DNA of 64,000 nt, from the NCBI GenBank assembly GCA_963669435.1, contig OY770025.1, positions 372,001 to 436,000 on the forward strand, read 5' to 3'. The position numbers were made by a program, and so were the translations under genes. This document shows, piece by piece, positions 53,749 through 62,398 of this stretch. Source of the stretch: CALJFL01 sp963669435 (GTDB taxonomy: Bacteria > Pseudomonadota > Gammaproteobacteria > Pseudomonadales > Halieaceae). Every line of letters starts with the position of its first letter. The stretch's first letter is position 1. The notes beneath the pieces were generated by a model. That model saw only the letters and a program-made list of their open reading frames with translations, was not told the origin of the DNA and did not search any database.

Positions 53749-54762
53749 TTAAAACTGTTCGAGAAAGCGCAGGTCGTTGTCGAAAAACAACCGCAGGTCA
53801 TTCACGCCATAACGCAACATGGCAAGCCGCTCCACGCCCATGCCAAAGGCAAAGCCGGAGTACTTTTGCGTGTCGATGTTTGAGTACTCGAATACCTTGG
53901 GATGCACCATGCCGCAGCCCATGACTTCCAGCCAGCCGGTGTGGCTACACACGCGACAACCTTCTCCACCGCAGTTAACGCACTGAATGTCCACTTCAGC
54001 TGAGGGTTCGGTAAACGGAAAGTATGAAGGCCGGAAACGCACCGCCAGTTCCTTCTCAAAGAACACCCGCAGGAATTCTTCCACCACGCCCTTGAGGTCG
54101 GCGAAGCTGGAGTGTTCATCTATCAGTAACCCTTCAACCTGGTGGAACATGGGCGTGTGCGTCAGATCCGAGTCACAGCGATACACCCGCCCAGGGCAGA
54201 TAATACGCAGGGGTGGCTCCTGGCTTTCCATGACGCGTACCTGCACCGGCGAAGTGTGGGTGCGCAGTACGGTGGTTTCATCCACGTAAAAGGTATCGTG
54301 CATGGCACGCGCGGGGTGGTGGGCCGGAATGTTGAGGGCCTCGAAGTTGTGGTAATCGTCTTCAATCTCCGGCCCTTCAACAACATCAAAACCGATGGCT
54401 GAGAAGAACTCTTCCATGCGCTCGATGGTGCGAGTTACCGGGTGAATACCACCGGTACTTTGACCCCGCCCGGGCAGTGTGACGTCGATGGTCTCGGCCG
54501 CGAGTTTGGCTTCCACCGCTGCGGATTCCAACGCCGTCTTACGCTGACCAATGAGGTCTTGCAGTTCCTGCTTGACCACGTTGATCTTGGCGCCGGCGGC
54601 GGGACGTTCTTCGGCACTGAGTTTACCCAGCCCTTTCAAAAGCGCCGTGATCTGGCCCTTTTTGCCCAGGTAATCAACGCGCAGTTGTTCCAGCGCACTG
54701 CCGTCTTCTGCTGCTGCTATAGCCGCTTTAGCTTCATTTGCTAATGGTTCAAGGTTTTCCAT
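53749..54762 (-). CDS. pheS: Phenylalanine-tRNA ligase alpha subunit
   Basis: Catalytic alpha chain of 337 residues. It has the N-terminal coiled coil (about 1-80) and the class II core with HPVTRTIERMEEFF, FEALNIPAHHPARAMHDTFY, TSPVQVRVM, motif 2 region PGRVYRCDSDLTHTPMFHQV and motif 3 GFAFGMGVERLAML. It starts pheS-pheT-ihfA-merR. The 538 bp upstream, with two inverted-repeat elements, separate it from rplT, so it probably has its own promoter. Confidence 0.98.
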   Translation of the reverse strand: MENLEPLANEAKAAIAAAEDGSALEQLRVDYLGKKGQITALLKGLGKLSAEERPAAGAKINVVKQELQDLIGQRKTALESAAVEAKLAAETIDVTLPGRGQSTGGIHPVTRTIERMEEFFSAIGFDVVEGPEIEDDYHNFEALNIPAHHPARAMHDTFYVDETTVLRTHTSPVQVRVMESQEPPLRIICPGRVYRCDSDLTHTPMFHQVEGLLIDEHSSFADLKGVVEEFLRVFFEKELAVRFRPSYFPFTEPSAEVDIQCVNCGGEGCRVCSHTGWLEVMGCGMVHPKVFEYSNIDTQKYSGFAFGMGVERLAMLRYGVNDLRLFFDNDLRFLEQF

Positions 54763-54884
54763 TTAGCCTTCTCTGTGTTTATCACTGTTACTTACTTCGC
54801 AGTTACTGTCTCTGCCGGGCCAGCAACTGCAGCGGGCCTCTCACTTCGAGACAAAATATGAGCTATCCATTCCGCCGCTGCTGC

Positions 54885-54978
54885 TGGGGTAAGTCCTTAC
54901 GGGACACGCCGTGAACCCATCCATGGGGGCTTGTGTTCGACGTCCCTGTCTCACACAGTCCCGTAAGGACTTACCCCA
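54885..54978. repeat. Inverted-repeat element A upstream of pheS
   Basis: Perfect 21-bp arms at 54885-54905 and 54958-54978 (core GGGGTAAGTCCTTACGGGAC) enclose 52 bp that contain a smaller ACCCATCCATGGGG dyad. The 94-bp palindromic unit has no coding potential and looks like a dispersed intergenic repeat. It lies 123 bp upstream of the pheS start. Confidence 0.85.
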
Positions 54979-55051
54979 CCAACAAAGGCTACCTTTGTTT
55001 TCGGCTCCAGCTTTCTAGGTTCCGAAGTCGGTGGTCAGCACTCTGATTGGG

Positions 55052-55141
55052 AAAGGTCTGACAGGACCGTCGCCGGCCATGGACGGCCGGCGCCGAGCGC
55101 GCCACGGATGGCATGCTTTTAGCGTGTCCAGTCAGGCCTTT
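55052..55141. repeat. Inverted-repeat element B between pheS and rplT
   Basis: Arms AAAGGTCTGACAGGAC (55052-55067) and its near-complement at 55126-55141 match at 14 of 16 positions. They enclose a strong hairpin, CGCCGGCC-ATGGAC-GGCCGGCG, and a CGAGCGCGCC tract. This 90-bp unit is again non-coding. It differs in sequence from element A, but both carry a central CCATGG. Confidence 0.75.
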
Positions 55142-55201
55142 ACCGGTCAGCGTGCGGAATTCACTACCAACCCAATACCCCACTGCCAATTTCGAACCAA
55201 T

Positions 55202-55238
55202 AAAAAAAAGGGAAAGAGCAAGGCCCTTTCCCTTTTTG
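55202..55238. terminator. Terminator of the rpmI-rplT operon
   Basis: Stem AGGGAAAG/CTTTCCCT flanked by eight A on the left and five T on the right, so it works in both directions. It lies 63 bp after the rplT stop on the minus strand and closes the thrS-infC-rpmI-rplT transcript. Confidence 0.88.
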
Positions 55239-55300
55239 TCTTTCTTGTGTCGCCAGCGAACCGCGGTGGCTGCAAACAGCCGGTGCGGTGAGGGGTGGGC

Positions 55301-55660
55301 TTAGGCGGCAAGTGCCGCTTTCGCTTGCTCCACAATCGCTGCAAAAGCTTCTTTGTCATGAACCGCAAGGTCCGCAAGGACGCGACGATCCAGGCCAATT
55401 TCGGCTTTCTTCAGGCCATTAATCAAACGGCTGTAGCTAAGACCATTGGCACGAGACTGGGCATTGATGCGGGTGATCCACAGCGCGCGAAACTGACGCT
55501 TGCGCTGACGGCGGTCACGGTATGCATACTGGCCAGCCTTGGTAACGGCTTGCTTGGCAACTCGAAAAATGCGGCTGCGGGCACCGTAGTAACCTTTGGC
55601 CTGTTTCAGAACTTTCTTGTGACGGCGGCTTGCCACCACACCACGTTTTACGCGAGGCAT
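55301..55660 (-). CDS. rplT: 50S ribosomal protein L20
   Basis: 119 residues, the universal length. It begins MPRVKRGVVASRRHKKVLKQ, then GYYGARSRIFRVAKQAVTKA, YAYRDRRQRKRQFRALWITR and RINAQSRANGLSYSRLINGL, all diagnostic of L20. The protein nucleates 23S rRNA folding and in other bacteria represses its own operon. It lies 31 bp after rpmI. Confidence 0.98.
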   Translation of the reverse strand: MPRVKRGVVASRRHKKVLKQAKGYYGARSRIFRVAKQAVTKAGQYAYRDRRQRKRQFRALWITRINAQSRANGLSYSRLINGLKKAEIGLDRRVLADLAVHDKEAFAAIVEQAKAALAA

Positions 55661-55691
55661 GAGTCTTCTCCTTAATTATCCAATAGACCGA

Positions 55692-55886
55692 TTACTTGGC
55701 ACGCAGCATACGATCGATAAGAACTTCATCGCTCTTATGGATCATAGAGGTACCGCGCAGCTGACGCTTACGCTTGGTAGTCATCTTGGTCAGGATGTGA
55801 CTCTTGTTGGCGCTCTTGCGCTTGTATCCGCCGGCAGTTTTCTTAAACCGCTTGGCAGCCCCGCTGTGAATTTTTGCTTTTGGCAT
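55692..55886 (-). CDS. rpmI: 50S ribosomal protein L35
   Basis: 64 residues from the ATG at 55886 (MPKAKIHSGAAKRFKKTAGG, then HILTKMTTKRKRQLRGT), typical L35. The in-frame ATG two codons earlier was not used because the family starts MPK. It lies between infC and rplT in the standard order. Confidence 0.97.
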   Translation of the reverse strand: MPKAKIHSGAAKRFKKTAGGYKRKSANKSHILTKMTTKRKRQLRGTSMIHKSDEVLIDRMLRAK

Positions 55887-55945
55887 AATCAAATACTCCG
55901 CATTTGAGATTAAACATTTAAAGAAACCAGGGCATTCACAGGCCG

Positions 55946-56482
55946 CTAGTTCTTCTTCTTGGGGGCGATAACCATAGTGAGCTGTCGGCCTTCCATTTTT
56001 GGAAATTGCTCGACTGAGCCCAACTCGGCCAGATCAGCTTCTACTCGCTTGAGTAGCTCCATGCCGATTTCCTGGTGAGCCATTTCACGACCGCGAAAAC
56101 GCAGTGTGACTTTGGCCTTATCGCCATTTTCAAGGAAACGTGTCAGGTTGCGTAGTTTTACCTGATAGTCTCCGTCCTCCGTCCCTGGACGAAACTTCAT
56201 TTCTTTAACCTGTGTTCGCTTCTGCTTTTTACGCTGTGCAGATTTTTGCTTCTTGGCCTCGAACACATGTTTGCCATAGTCCATCACCTTGCAGACTACG
56301 GGGTCAGAATCAGCAATTTGTACCAGATCCAGATTAGCCGCTTCTGCCGCGGCCATGGCCTCACTCAGTGGCACAATGCCCACTTGTGATCCGTCAGCGC
56401 CAACCAGACGGACCGGATCCGCCGTAATTTGATCGTTGGTTATCGCTTTTTTACTGGCACCTTTGCCGTTGTCTCTCTTAAT
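55946..56482 (-). CDS. infC: Translation initiation factor IF-3, AUU start
   Basis: 178 residues. Signatures are VRLVGADGSQVGIVPLSEAM, VVCKVMDYGKHVFEAKKQKS, VKEMKFRPGTEDGDYQVKLR and LRFRGREMAHQEIGMELLKR, ending MVIAPKKKN. The start is taken as ATT at 56482, seven bases after GGAG, giving (M)KRDNGKGASKK as in related gammaproteobacteria. The ATG at 56500 is too close to leave a ribosome site. The ATT overlaps the thrS stop codon (CATTAA). A rare AUU start is the known device by which IF-3 limits its own synthesis. Confidence 0.95.
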   Translation of the reverse strand: MKRDNGKGASKKAITNDQITADPVRLVGADGSQVGIVPLSEAMAAAEAANLDLVQIADSDPVVCKVMDYGKHVFEAKKQKSAQRKKQKRTQVKEMKFRPGTEDGDYQVKLRNLTRFLENGDKAKVTLRFRGREMAHQEIGMELLKRVEADLAELGSVEQFPKMEGRQLTMVIAPKKKN

Positions 56483-58409
56483 GCTGATTCTCCAATGCAA
56501 TACGACCGCGTCGCGCTACGTCATCGGTGAGGAGTTGGCTAAATGCCTCGAGATCCATGGATCCCAGGTCCTCTCCGCGACGGGCACGCACGGCCACAGT
56601 CTGTGATTCTACTTCTTTGTCCCCTACAACGAGCAGGTACGGGACCTTCTGAATCGTGTGCTCGCGGATTTTAAAGCCGATTTTTTCATTTCTCAAGTCC
56701 GAAATGACCCGAAAGCCCTTGTTTTTTAAGGAATCTTCCACAGATTTGGCGTATTCCGAGTGTTTATCGGTGATATTGAGCACAACTGCCTGCTGCGGGG
56801 CCAACCAGGTGGGGAAAACCCCCTCATAATGCTCGGTCAAAATACCAATAAAACGCTCAAATGAGCCCAAAATTGCCCGGTGCAGCATGACCGGCACCTG
56901 GCGAGAGCCGTCTTCGGCAACATATTGCGCATCCAGGCGGCCGGGCATAGAGAAATCGACCTGAATCGTGCCCAATTGCCATACCCTGCCGATGCAATCC
57001 TTGAGGGAAAACTCAATTTTCGGGCCATAGAAGGCGCCCTCGCCGGGCAGTTCCTGCCAGGGCAGGTTCTGGGCGTCCAGCGCCTCAGCCAGCGCTTTTT
57101 CTGCGCGATCCCAGTCGCGATCTGAGCCCACGCGCTGCTCAGGGCGGGTAGACAGGCGGTAGATAACGTCACTGAAGCCAAAATCGGCATAGACGGCATG
57201 GAGGAAGTCGATGAAGGTCGAGACCTCCTCCTGGATCTGGTCCTCGGTACAGAAAATGTGGGCATCGTCCTGTACGAAGCCGCGCACGCGCATAATGCCA
57301 TGCAGGGAGCCCGAAGGTTCATTGCGGTGGCAGCTGCCAAACTCGGCAAGCCGTAACGGTAGGTCGCGGTAGGACTTCAGGCCCTGGTTAAACACCTGCA
57401 CGTGGCAGGGGCAGTTCATGGGCTTAACCGCAAACTCGCGCTCGTCGGTCTTGAGCATGAACATGTCATCGCCAAACTTATCGGCGTGACCCGAGCGCTC
57501 CCACAGTGACATATCCACGACCTGGGGCGTCTTGATTTCCTGATAACCCTGCTCGTATTGCGCCTGGCGCATGTACTGCTCGATCGCCTGGTAAATAGTC
57601 CAACCCGCGGGGTGCCAGAACACCATGCCTGGCGCCTCTTCCTGCAGGTGGAACAGGTCGAGTTTCTTGGCAATCTTGCGGTGGTCGCGCTTCTCCGCTT
57701 CTTCAATACGGCGAAGATACTGCTTAAGCTGTTTTTTGTTCGCCCAGGCAGTGCCGTAGATGCGCTGCAGCATGGCGTTGTTGGAATCGCCACGCCAGTA
57801 GGCACCCGCGACTTTCGTCAGCTTGAACGCCTTGAGCTTACCGGTACTGGGTACGTGGGGGCCGCGGCAAAGGTCCATCCACGCGCCCTGGCGGTAAATC
57901 GAAATCTCTTCGTCCTCGGGCAACTCCTGGATGATCTTGACCTTGTAGCGCTCACCCATGTTACGGAAAATTTCCACGGCTTTTTCGCGGCTGCAGACAA
58001 TGCGCTCAATCGGTAAATCGTCTTTGACGATCTCTTCCATGCGCTGTTCGATTTTCTCCAGGTCTTCCGGCGTGAAATTATTACCGGTGGCAAAGTCGTA
58101 GTAGAAGCCGTCTTCGATGACCGGGCCAATAGTCACCTGGGTGCCCGGGAACAATTGTTGGGTGGCCTGGGCCAGCAGGTGCGCAGTGGAGTGGCGAATC
58201 ACTTCCAGCCCCGCATCATCACGTTCAGTGACAATTGCCAGTTGGGCATCGTCTTCGATGACATGGGAAGTATCTACCTCACGTCCATCAACAACACCGG
58301 CAAGGGCGGCCTTGGCCAGGCCGGGGCCAATATCAGCGGCGACATCGTGAACGGATACGGGCTGTTCGAATGATCGAATACTGCCGTCAGGCAGGGTAAT
58401 AGCAGGCAT
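56478..58409 (-). CDS. thrS: Threonine-tRNA ligase
   Basis: Full-length enzyme of 643 residues. An N-terminal TGS domain (about 1-60: PAITLPDGSIRSFEQPVSVH) is followed by the editing domain with HSTAHLLAQA and the class II catalytic core (GMVFWHPAGWTIYQAIEQYM, MNCPCHVQVFNQGLKSYRDL, with Zn-binding Cys/His) and the anticodon-binding domain (PYLLVVGDKEVESQTVAVRA). It is the first gene of the thrS-infC-rpmI-rplT operon. A large palindromic element sits 13 bp upstream of its start codon. Confidence 0.98.
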   Translation of the reverse strand: MPAITLPDGSIRSFEQPVSVHDVAADIGPGLAKAALAGVVDGREVDTSHVIEDDAQLAIVTERDDAGLEVIRHSTAHLLAQATQQLFPGTQVTIGPVIEDGFYYDFATGNNFTPEDLEKIEQRMEEIVKDDLPIERIVCSREKAVEIFRNMGERYKVKIIQELPEDEEISIYRQGAWMDLCRGPHVPSTGKLKAFKLTKVAGAYWRGDSNNAMLQRIYGTAWANKKQLKQYLRRIEEAEKRDHRKIAKKLDLFHLQEEAPGMVFWHPAGWTIYQAIEQYMRQAQYEQGYQEIKTPQVVDMSLWERSGHADKFGDDMFMLKTDEREFAVKPMNCPCHVQVFNQGLKSYRDLPLRLAEFGSCHRNEPSGSLHGIMRVRGFVQDDAHIFCTEDQIQEEVSTFIDFLHAVYADFGFSDVIYRLSTRPEQRVGSDRDWDRAEKALAEALDAQNLPWQELPGEGAFYGPKIEFSLKDCIGRVWQLGTIQVDFSMPGRLDAQYVAEDGSRQVPVMLHRAILGSFERFIGILTEHYEGVFPTWLAPQQAVVLNITDKHSEYAKSVEDSLKNKGFRVISDLRNEKIGFKIREHTIQKVPYLLVVGDKEVESQTVAVRARRGEDLGSMDLEAFSQLLTDDVARRGRIALENQH

Positions 58410-58422
58410 GAGCTTTTCCTCG

Positions 58423-58691
58423 AAGGCACCTCTAAGTAATGCGGTGATACCTCAGGCTTTGTGTAGTCTTTGCCCGCAAGGCGCGGTTGCGCAGGAAGGC
58501 TGGTTGCCTTTCAAGCAGCCGCAACGCGGCGGGCGGAGACTACACAAAGCCCCGTAGGGCGGTCCTTAGCAGCCCTTTGGTCTGCGTTGAGTCGCTCGTC
58601 AATGACAACCAGCATTGACCTTCGCGACTCGCCTTGCCAAAGGGCTGCTAAGGCTCCGCTGAGGAATTACCGCATTATTCAGAGGTGCCTT
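58423..58691. repeat. 269-bp palindromic MITE-like element upstream of thrS
   Basis: Terminal inverted repeats of 33 bp (58423-58455 and 58659-58691) match at 29 positions, with ends AAGGCACCTCT. Inside are two further long stems: 58456-58477 with 58529-58550 (20 of 22), and 58559-58580 with 58637-58659. The whole can fold as a three-stem cloverleaf on DNA or RNA. No coding frame or clear target-site duplication was seen. It ends 13 bp before the thrS ATG, so it should form most of the thrS leader if transcription begins beyond it. Confidence 0.88.
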
Positions 58692-58974
58692 TATCAGTGG
58701 TGACCCCTACCAAGGGCCACGTGGTTTAGAGCAAGCTGTAAAAAACAGAGCTTTAAAAAATATTCTCGTAACTACTCCGCGTCTAAGCCACAAACGGGGG
58801 CCCGGCGCGAGGGACAGCAATACTGCCTGAATAGCCCGTGGAATTAAAGGGGGTGTGGCATTTTCACCAAGCTTTCACAATTGCTCTTTGAGGCTCAAAA
58901 AACTGATGAAATAAGACCGTGGCCGAGCAAACAGTCGACCTGCGTCACAGCCCATTCGAGGGGCTATCGAAGAA
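58692..58974. other. Intergenic stretch upstream of thrS element
   Basis: About 283 bp without a gene. It is AT-rich around 58735-58775 and 58860-58915 and may carry the thrS promoter. No terminator for the sortase operon was found. Confidence 0.4.
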
Positions 58975-59391
58975 CTACCCGATCAGGCTGGCCAGCGGCC
59001 CGGTACCAAGCGGAATCGAATAGCTCTGCTGGTCCATGTAGGCGGCTACAGGTTGAATATCTCCGACGAGGTGGCGGTTAATCGCCGCCAGTTCGCCCAC
59101 TGGCAGGCAGTATTCAAGGTGATCCTCGTAGGCGACCGTACTGAGATCATACTGCCCGATCACCTCCATCGGCAGGATAATCTGCACCACGTACCCGGCA
59201 CCGTGCAGTGGCACTTCCCACTGCCGGGCAATCATTTCCGCGTAGCGCTGGCAGAGTTTTAAATAGACGAAGTGCTCGCCGCCCCAACCTGGCTCAATGC
59301 GCCGCCAATCGGCGCGGATCAGGGCGGCGAGCTGTTGCGGACTGAGGGCCTGGTATAGAGCAATGGTTTCCCGGTGCGCTAATGGCTTCAT
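58975..59391 (-). CDS. Unknown protein coupled to the class GN sortase
   Basis: A 138-residue protein I do not recognise. It has no signal peptide or membrane segment. It is rich in aromatic residues (GGEHFVYLKLCQRYAEMIAR; HGAGYVVQIILPMEVIGQYD) and looks like a compact soluble alpha/beta fold. Its start overlaps the sortase stop by 4 bp (ATGA), so it is produced together with the sortase and its target, which argues for a function in that system or for chance linkage in the operon. Confidence 0.75.
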   Translation of the reverse strand: MKPLAHRETIALYQALSPQQLAALIRADWRRIEPGWGGEHFVYLKLCQRYAEMIARQWEVPLHGAGYVVQIILPMEVIGQYDLSTVAYEDHLEYCLPVGELAAINRHLVGDIQPVAAYMDQQSYSIPLGTGPLASLIG

Positions 59392-60044
59392 AGGTCGAAC
59401 TCTCCATGGGATACAGGGGGTATGCCAATCAGCGGCTCTGCGGACTGACTTGCGGTATCAAACGGCATCGCGGTCACCACATAGCGCAGCGGGCCGCCGG
59501 CGCGCAGTGCGTTAAAGGGGTAACAGGTGACCAACAGCAGCGAGTCGTGTGCCCGATCAACCGTAAGCCTCTGTTTGGCAGAATTCACGATGTCGGCGCG
59601 AGCGACCGCATAAATCCGCTGGGTACCATCCGCAGCCTGCAGTTCCAGCAGTTGACCCGGCTCGAGCTGCTCCAGAAAGGCGAAATGGGTGTCCCGGTGG
59701 CCGGACAGCACGATCTGCCCGGCGTCGCCCGGTGACGATGACATACTCATATGACCGGGACCGAAAGCCAGCGCGTTACCAGAATCCCCGGCAAGTACCA
59801 ACAACTCCAATTGCACAGAGGGAGCCCGTAATCGAGCCACGGGCCAGGTGTCGGCCCAGGGCCAGGGTTTCTCACCGGGCATTGCGCTGGCCAGGGTCTG
59901 CTCCCAGGCCGCCGAGATAAGCACCGGCGCCAACCAGGCCTTGGCCTTGATCAATGCCGCGTTGGACAGGTGAGCTGCACCAACCAACGCCAGGCAAAGA
60001 GCCAGCCATCGGCGCAGCGCGAAACTCTCACTCCCGCGATCCAT
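59388..60044 (-). CDS. Class GN sortase (marine proteobacterial type)
   Basis: Sortase of 218 residues with an N-terminal membrane anchor (about 12-31). The catalytic set is clear: His116 in LSGHRDTHF, Cys174 in LVTCYPF and Arg187 in GGPLRYVV. This class occurs in Gram-negative marine bacteria with one dedicated target. That target lies directly upstream, its stop overlapping this start by one base (TGATG). It should cut and transfer the target at a PGT-type motif in the periplasm or at the membrane. Confidence 0.94.
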   Translation of the reverse strand: MDRGSESFALRRWLALCLALVGAAHLSNAALIKAKAWLAPVLISAAWEQTLASAMPGEKPWPWADTWPVARLRAPSVQLELLVLAGDSGNALAFGPGHMSMSSSPGDAGQIVLSGHRDTHFAFLEQLEPGQLLELQAADGTQRIYAVARADIVNSAKQRLTVDRAHDSLLLVTCYPFNALRAGGPLRYVVTAMPFDTASQSAEPLIGIPPVSHGEFDL

Positions 60045-62227
60045 CAGGCGCCTGCAGAGATTTTTGGTGAAAGAAGCCGGCCATTCACAAACAGGGCAAG
60101 CAACAAGAGCAACATCCCAATCAGCAGGTGCAAAGGTCCATTCGTTGCAGTGCCGGGATAGGCGTAGCTCTGCGGGCTCTGCCCCCTGGGTCGGGTGTTA
60201 GGGACCGGGGATTTGCTGAGATCTTCTCCGGCCGGCCGGGTAACCTTTTCCTCTACAGCGACAAAGCTGGTGTACGGACTCATTAACTGGTGGGCCAGCG
60301 CCAACGGCAACACCTCAGCGCGCACGGCCTCGTCGCTACGCCCCAGCACCTTCTGGTCCAGCAAACCGGTGATCTTTTGCCGCGCCCACAGACTGGCCAC
60401 ACCGGGATGTTGATTAAACGCCGTGTCGGCATCGGGTGCGACCAGGTTGAGTCGCCGTTGCCACTGCTGGTCGCCGAGCATGCCGGTGACCGTCACCTCG
60501 CCAACCGGTAGGGTGTTGCCAAAACTCGCGGCCACCAGCAGTGGCTCGCCGCTGTACAGATCGGGTATCTGCTGCGGCCAGGTTTCCGCTGCTAGCGGCC
60601 ACTGCAGATTGATATCTAATGCAGCCGGCGCGGCCATCTGCTGGAACAGCCGGGTCATTTTTGCGCCAACCTCATTGATATCCCCGATATGGGTGTGAGT
60701 ACCGCGTCCGAATTCCGCCGCCTTGCGCATAAACCAGCTATTGGGCGCGGAGCCGATACCCACGGTAAATAAACGTGTGCGCCCAAGCTGTGCGGCTATT
60801 TCCTCAAACAGCGCAACCTCATTACCCACGGCGCCGTCAGTGATGAACACCACCTGCCGCACATCACTCTGTTCACGATACAGATCGGGGACCTGGGGCG
60901 GCTGGAGTGCCCGACGCAGGGCAGGTAGCATTTCGGTACCGCCGGAGGCCTGTAAGCGCTCCACATAGTTCTGGGCGCGATGCACGTTGCTGTGGTTGGC
61001 GGCCACCGCTTGATGAAACAAGGTCCGGAAACCCGAGTTGAACTCGATAACATTGAAGCGGTCATTAGGGCCCAATTGCTGCAGGGCCTGTGACAAACTC
61101 GCGCGCGCCTGCTCTATGGAGACCCCGCCCATGGAACCGGAGGTGTCGACCACGAAGATCAGCTCACGGGACAGCGCGGGCGCCGCTTGATTCAGGGCCG
61201 GCGGTACCACCAGCAACAGGCCAAAATACTCATCATCGACTTGCTCGGTGAACATTGCCGCGCTGGGTACAGCACCGGTGACCGGCTGCCAGTTCAGCAC
61301 GAAGTCTCGATCCATTTCCGACACGCCTCCCACCAGCGCAATCTCGTAGCGACCCTTGTCTCGTGACAGACTTAACTGGTGATAGGCCGAATCCACCTTG
61401 GCCAATGGCATGCCCATATCCAGCCGGGCGGTTATTTCGATCGGGTTGAGTGGTGCCAGGTCAGACCCTACCCGGGCATGTTGGAGAGGCGAGATTGCAT
61501 TGGCATCAGGCACCTGGTCGGTTTGCTTAGCCCATCCCAGGTAGGGGTTAAGGTCGACAGGTTCGGACGTTTCCGGGTCAAGCTCCTGCACCATGGGTGT
61601 ACCCGGCATATAGCGGGGGGTAATTGTCATCGGGAATCGCAGCGAGAACTCTCCCGCGATAAAATCAACCCGCTGTACATATTCAAGGCGCACCCGCACT
61701 TCCTCACCAGGGCCAATGTTCGCCACCCGGTTGGTGAACAGGTTGGGGCGCTGCTGCTCCACCAGCGCCGCCTTTTTACCCGCCTTTTTGGCGGCCTGGT
61801 AAATGGCTTTCGCCTCGGCTTTTTCACGCACCTTACCGACAATCTTGCGCTCGCCGATCACCATCTCCAGGTAACGCACCGCAGCGTTCTCCGGTAGCGG
61901 GAAGCCGTAAATACCTTCGACCCACTGCTCGCTGTCATTGCGGAAGGTCTGATCAAGTTTAACGACGGCGACCATTCCACTGATATCAAAATGCACCTTG
62001 CTGGACTGGACAACAGCCGCGCTAGGCGGCCCCAGGGCGGGCTTAAGCACCAGGTGCCCACCCTCCATTTCCTCCAGATCATTGGCGTGAACAAGGCCAC
62101 TGCCAAAAAGGAGCAGCAGGAACAGGCCGACAAGTCGCGGCAAACAGTAAAAACACAACCAGAGTCCCGGTGTCAGATTTTCGATCCGGCCGGCACATGG
62201 TGATTGATCTTTCGCTGCGAATTGCAC
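60044..62227 (-). CDS. Sortase target protein with VIT and vWA domains
   Basis: About 727 residues. The GTG at 62227, with AGGGAGA at the proper distance, was preferred to a TTG at 62347. A hydrophobic leader (LVGLFLLLLFGSGLVHAN) precedes a VIT domain (about 75-205) and a vWA domain with MIDAS motif DTSGSMGG near 360. The tail carries the sorting motif YPGTATNGP, a membrane helix (LLIGMLLLLLALFVNG) and a short end, matching the class GN sortase target family. It heads the operon target-sortase-unknown and diverges from the response regulator gene. Confidence 0.92.
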   Translation of the reverse strand: MQFAAKDQSPCAGRIENLTPGLWLCFYCLPRLVGLFLLLLFGSGLVHANDLEEMEGGHLVLKPALGPPSAAVVQSSKVHFDISGMVAVVKLDQTFRNDSEQWVEGIYGFPLPENAAVRYLEMVIGERKIVGKVREKAEAKAIYQAAKKAGKKAALVEQQRPNLFTNRVANIGPGEEVRVRLEYVQRVDFIAGEFSLRFPMTITPRYMPGTPMVQELDPETSEPVDLNPYLGWAKQTDQVPDANAISPLQHARVGSDLAPLNPIEITARLDMGMPLAKVDSAYHQLSLSRDKGRYEIALVGGVSEMDRDFVLNWQPVTGAVPSAAMFTEQVDDEYFGLLLVVPPALNQAAPALSRELIFVVDTSGSMGGVSIEQARASLSQALQQLGPNDRFNVIEFNSGFRTLFHQAVAANHSNVHRAQNYVERLQASGGTEMLPALRRALQPPQVPDLYREQSDVRQVVFITDGAVGNEVALFEEIAAQLGRTRLFTVGIGSAPNSWFMRKAAEFGRGTHTHIGDINEVGAKMTRLFQQMAAPAALDINLQWPLAAETWPQQIPDLYSGEPLLVAASFGNTLPVGEVTVTGMLGDQQWQRRLNLVAPDADTAFNQHPGVASLWARQKITGLLDQKVLGRSDEAVRAEVLPLALAHQLMSPYTSFVAVEEKVTRPAGEDLSKSPVPNTRPRGQSPQSYAYPGTATNGPLHLLIGMLLLLLALFVNGRLLSPKISAGA

Positions 62228-62398
62228 TGTGGTTCTCCCTGCCCTGCTGCTTGAGAGACAGTAAACACGGAAGATATGGCAGGGAGCCGGACCAAAACTG
62301 GCAGGGAACTGACGAATTATGGCGAATTGTGGCGCGCGCTTGAGCAATAGCGGCTATTTTGAAACCATTGAGTTTCTAACTTGAGGTGAATACCGGCG

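Noticed and set aside
58423..58691. T-box or conventional thrS riboswitch
   Set aside because: T-boxes are essentially confined to Firmicutes and relatives, no T-box signature was seen, and the long terminal inverted repeats fit a mobile repeat better.
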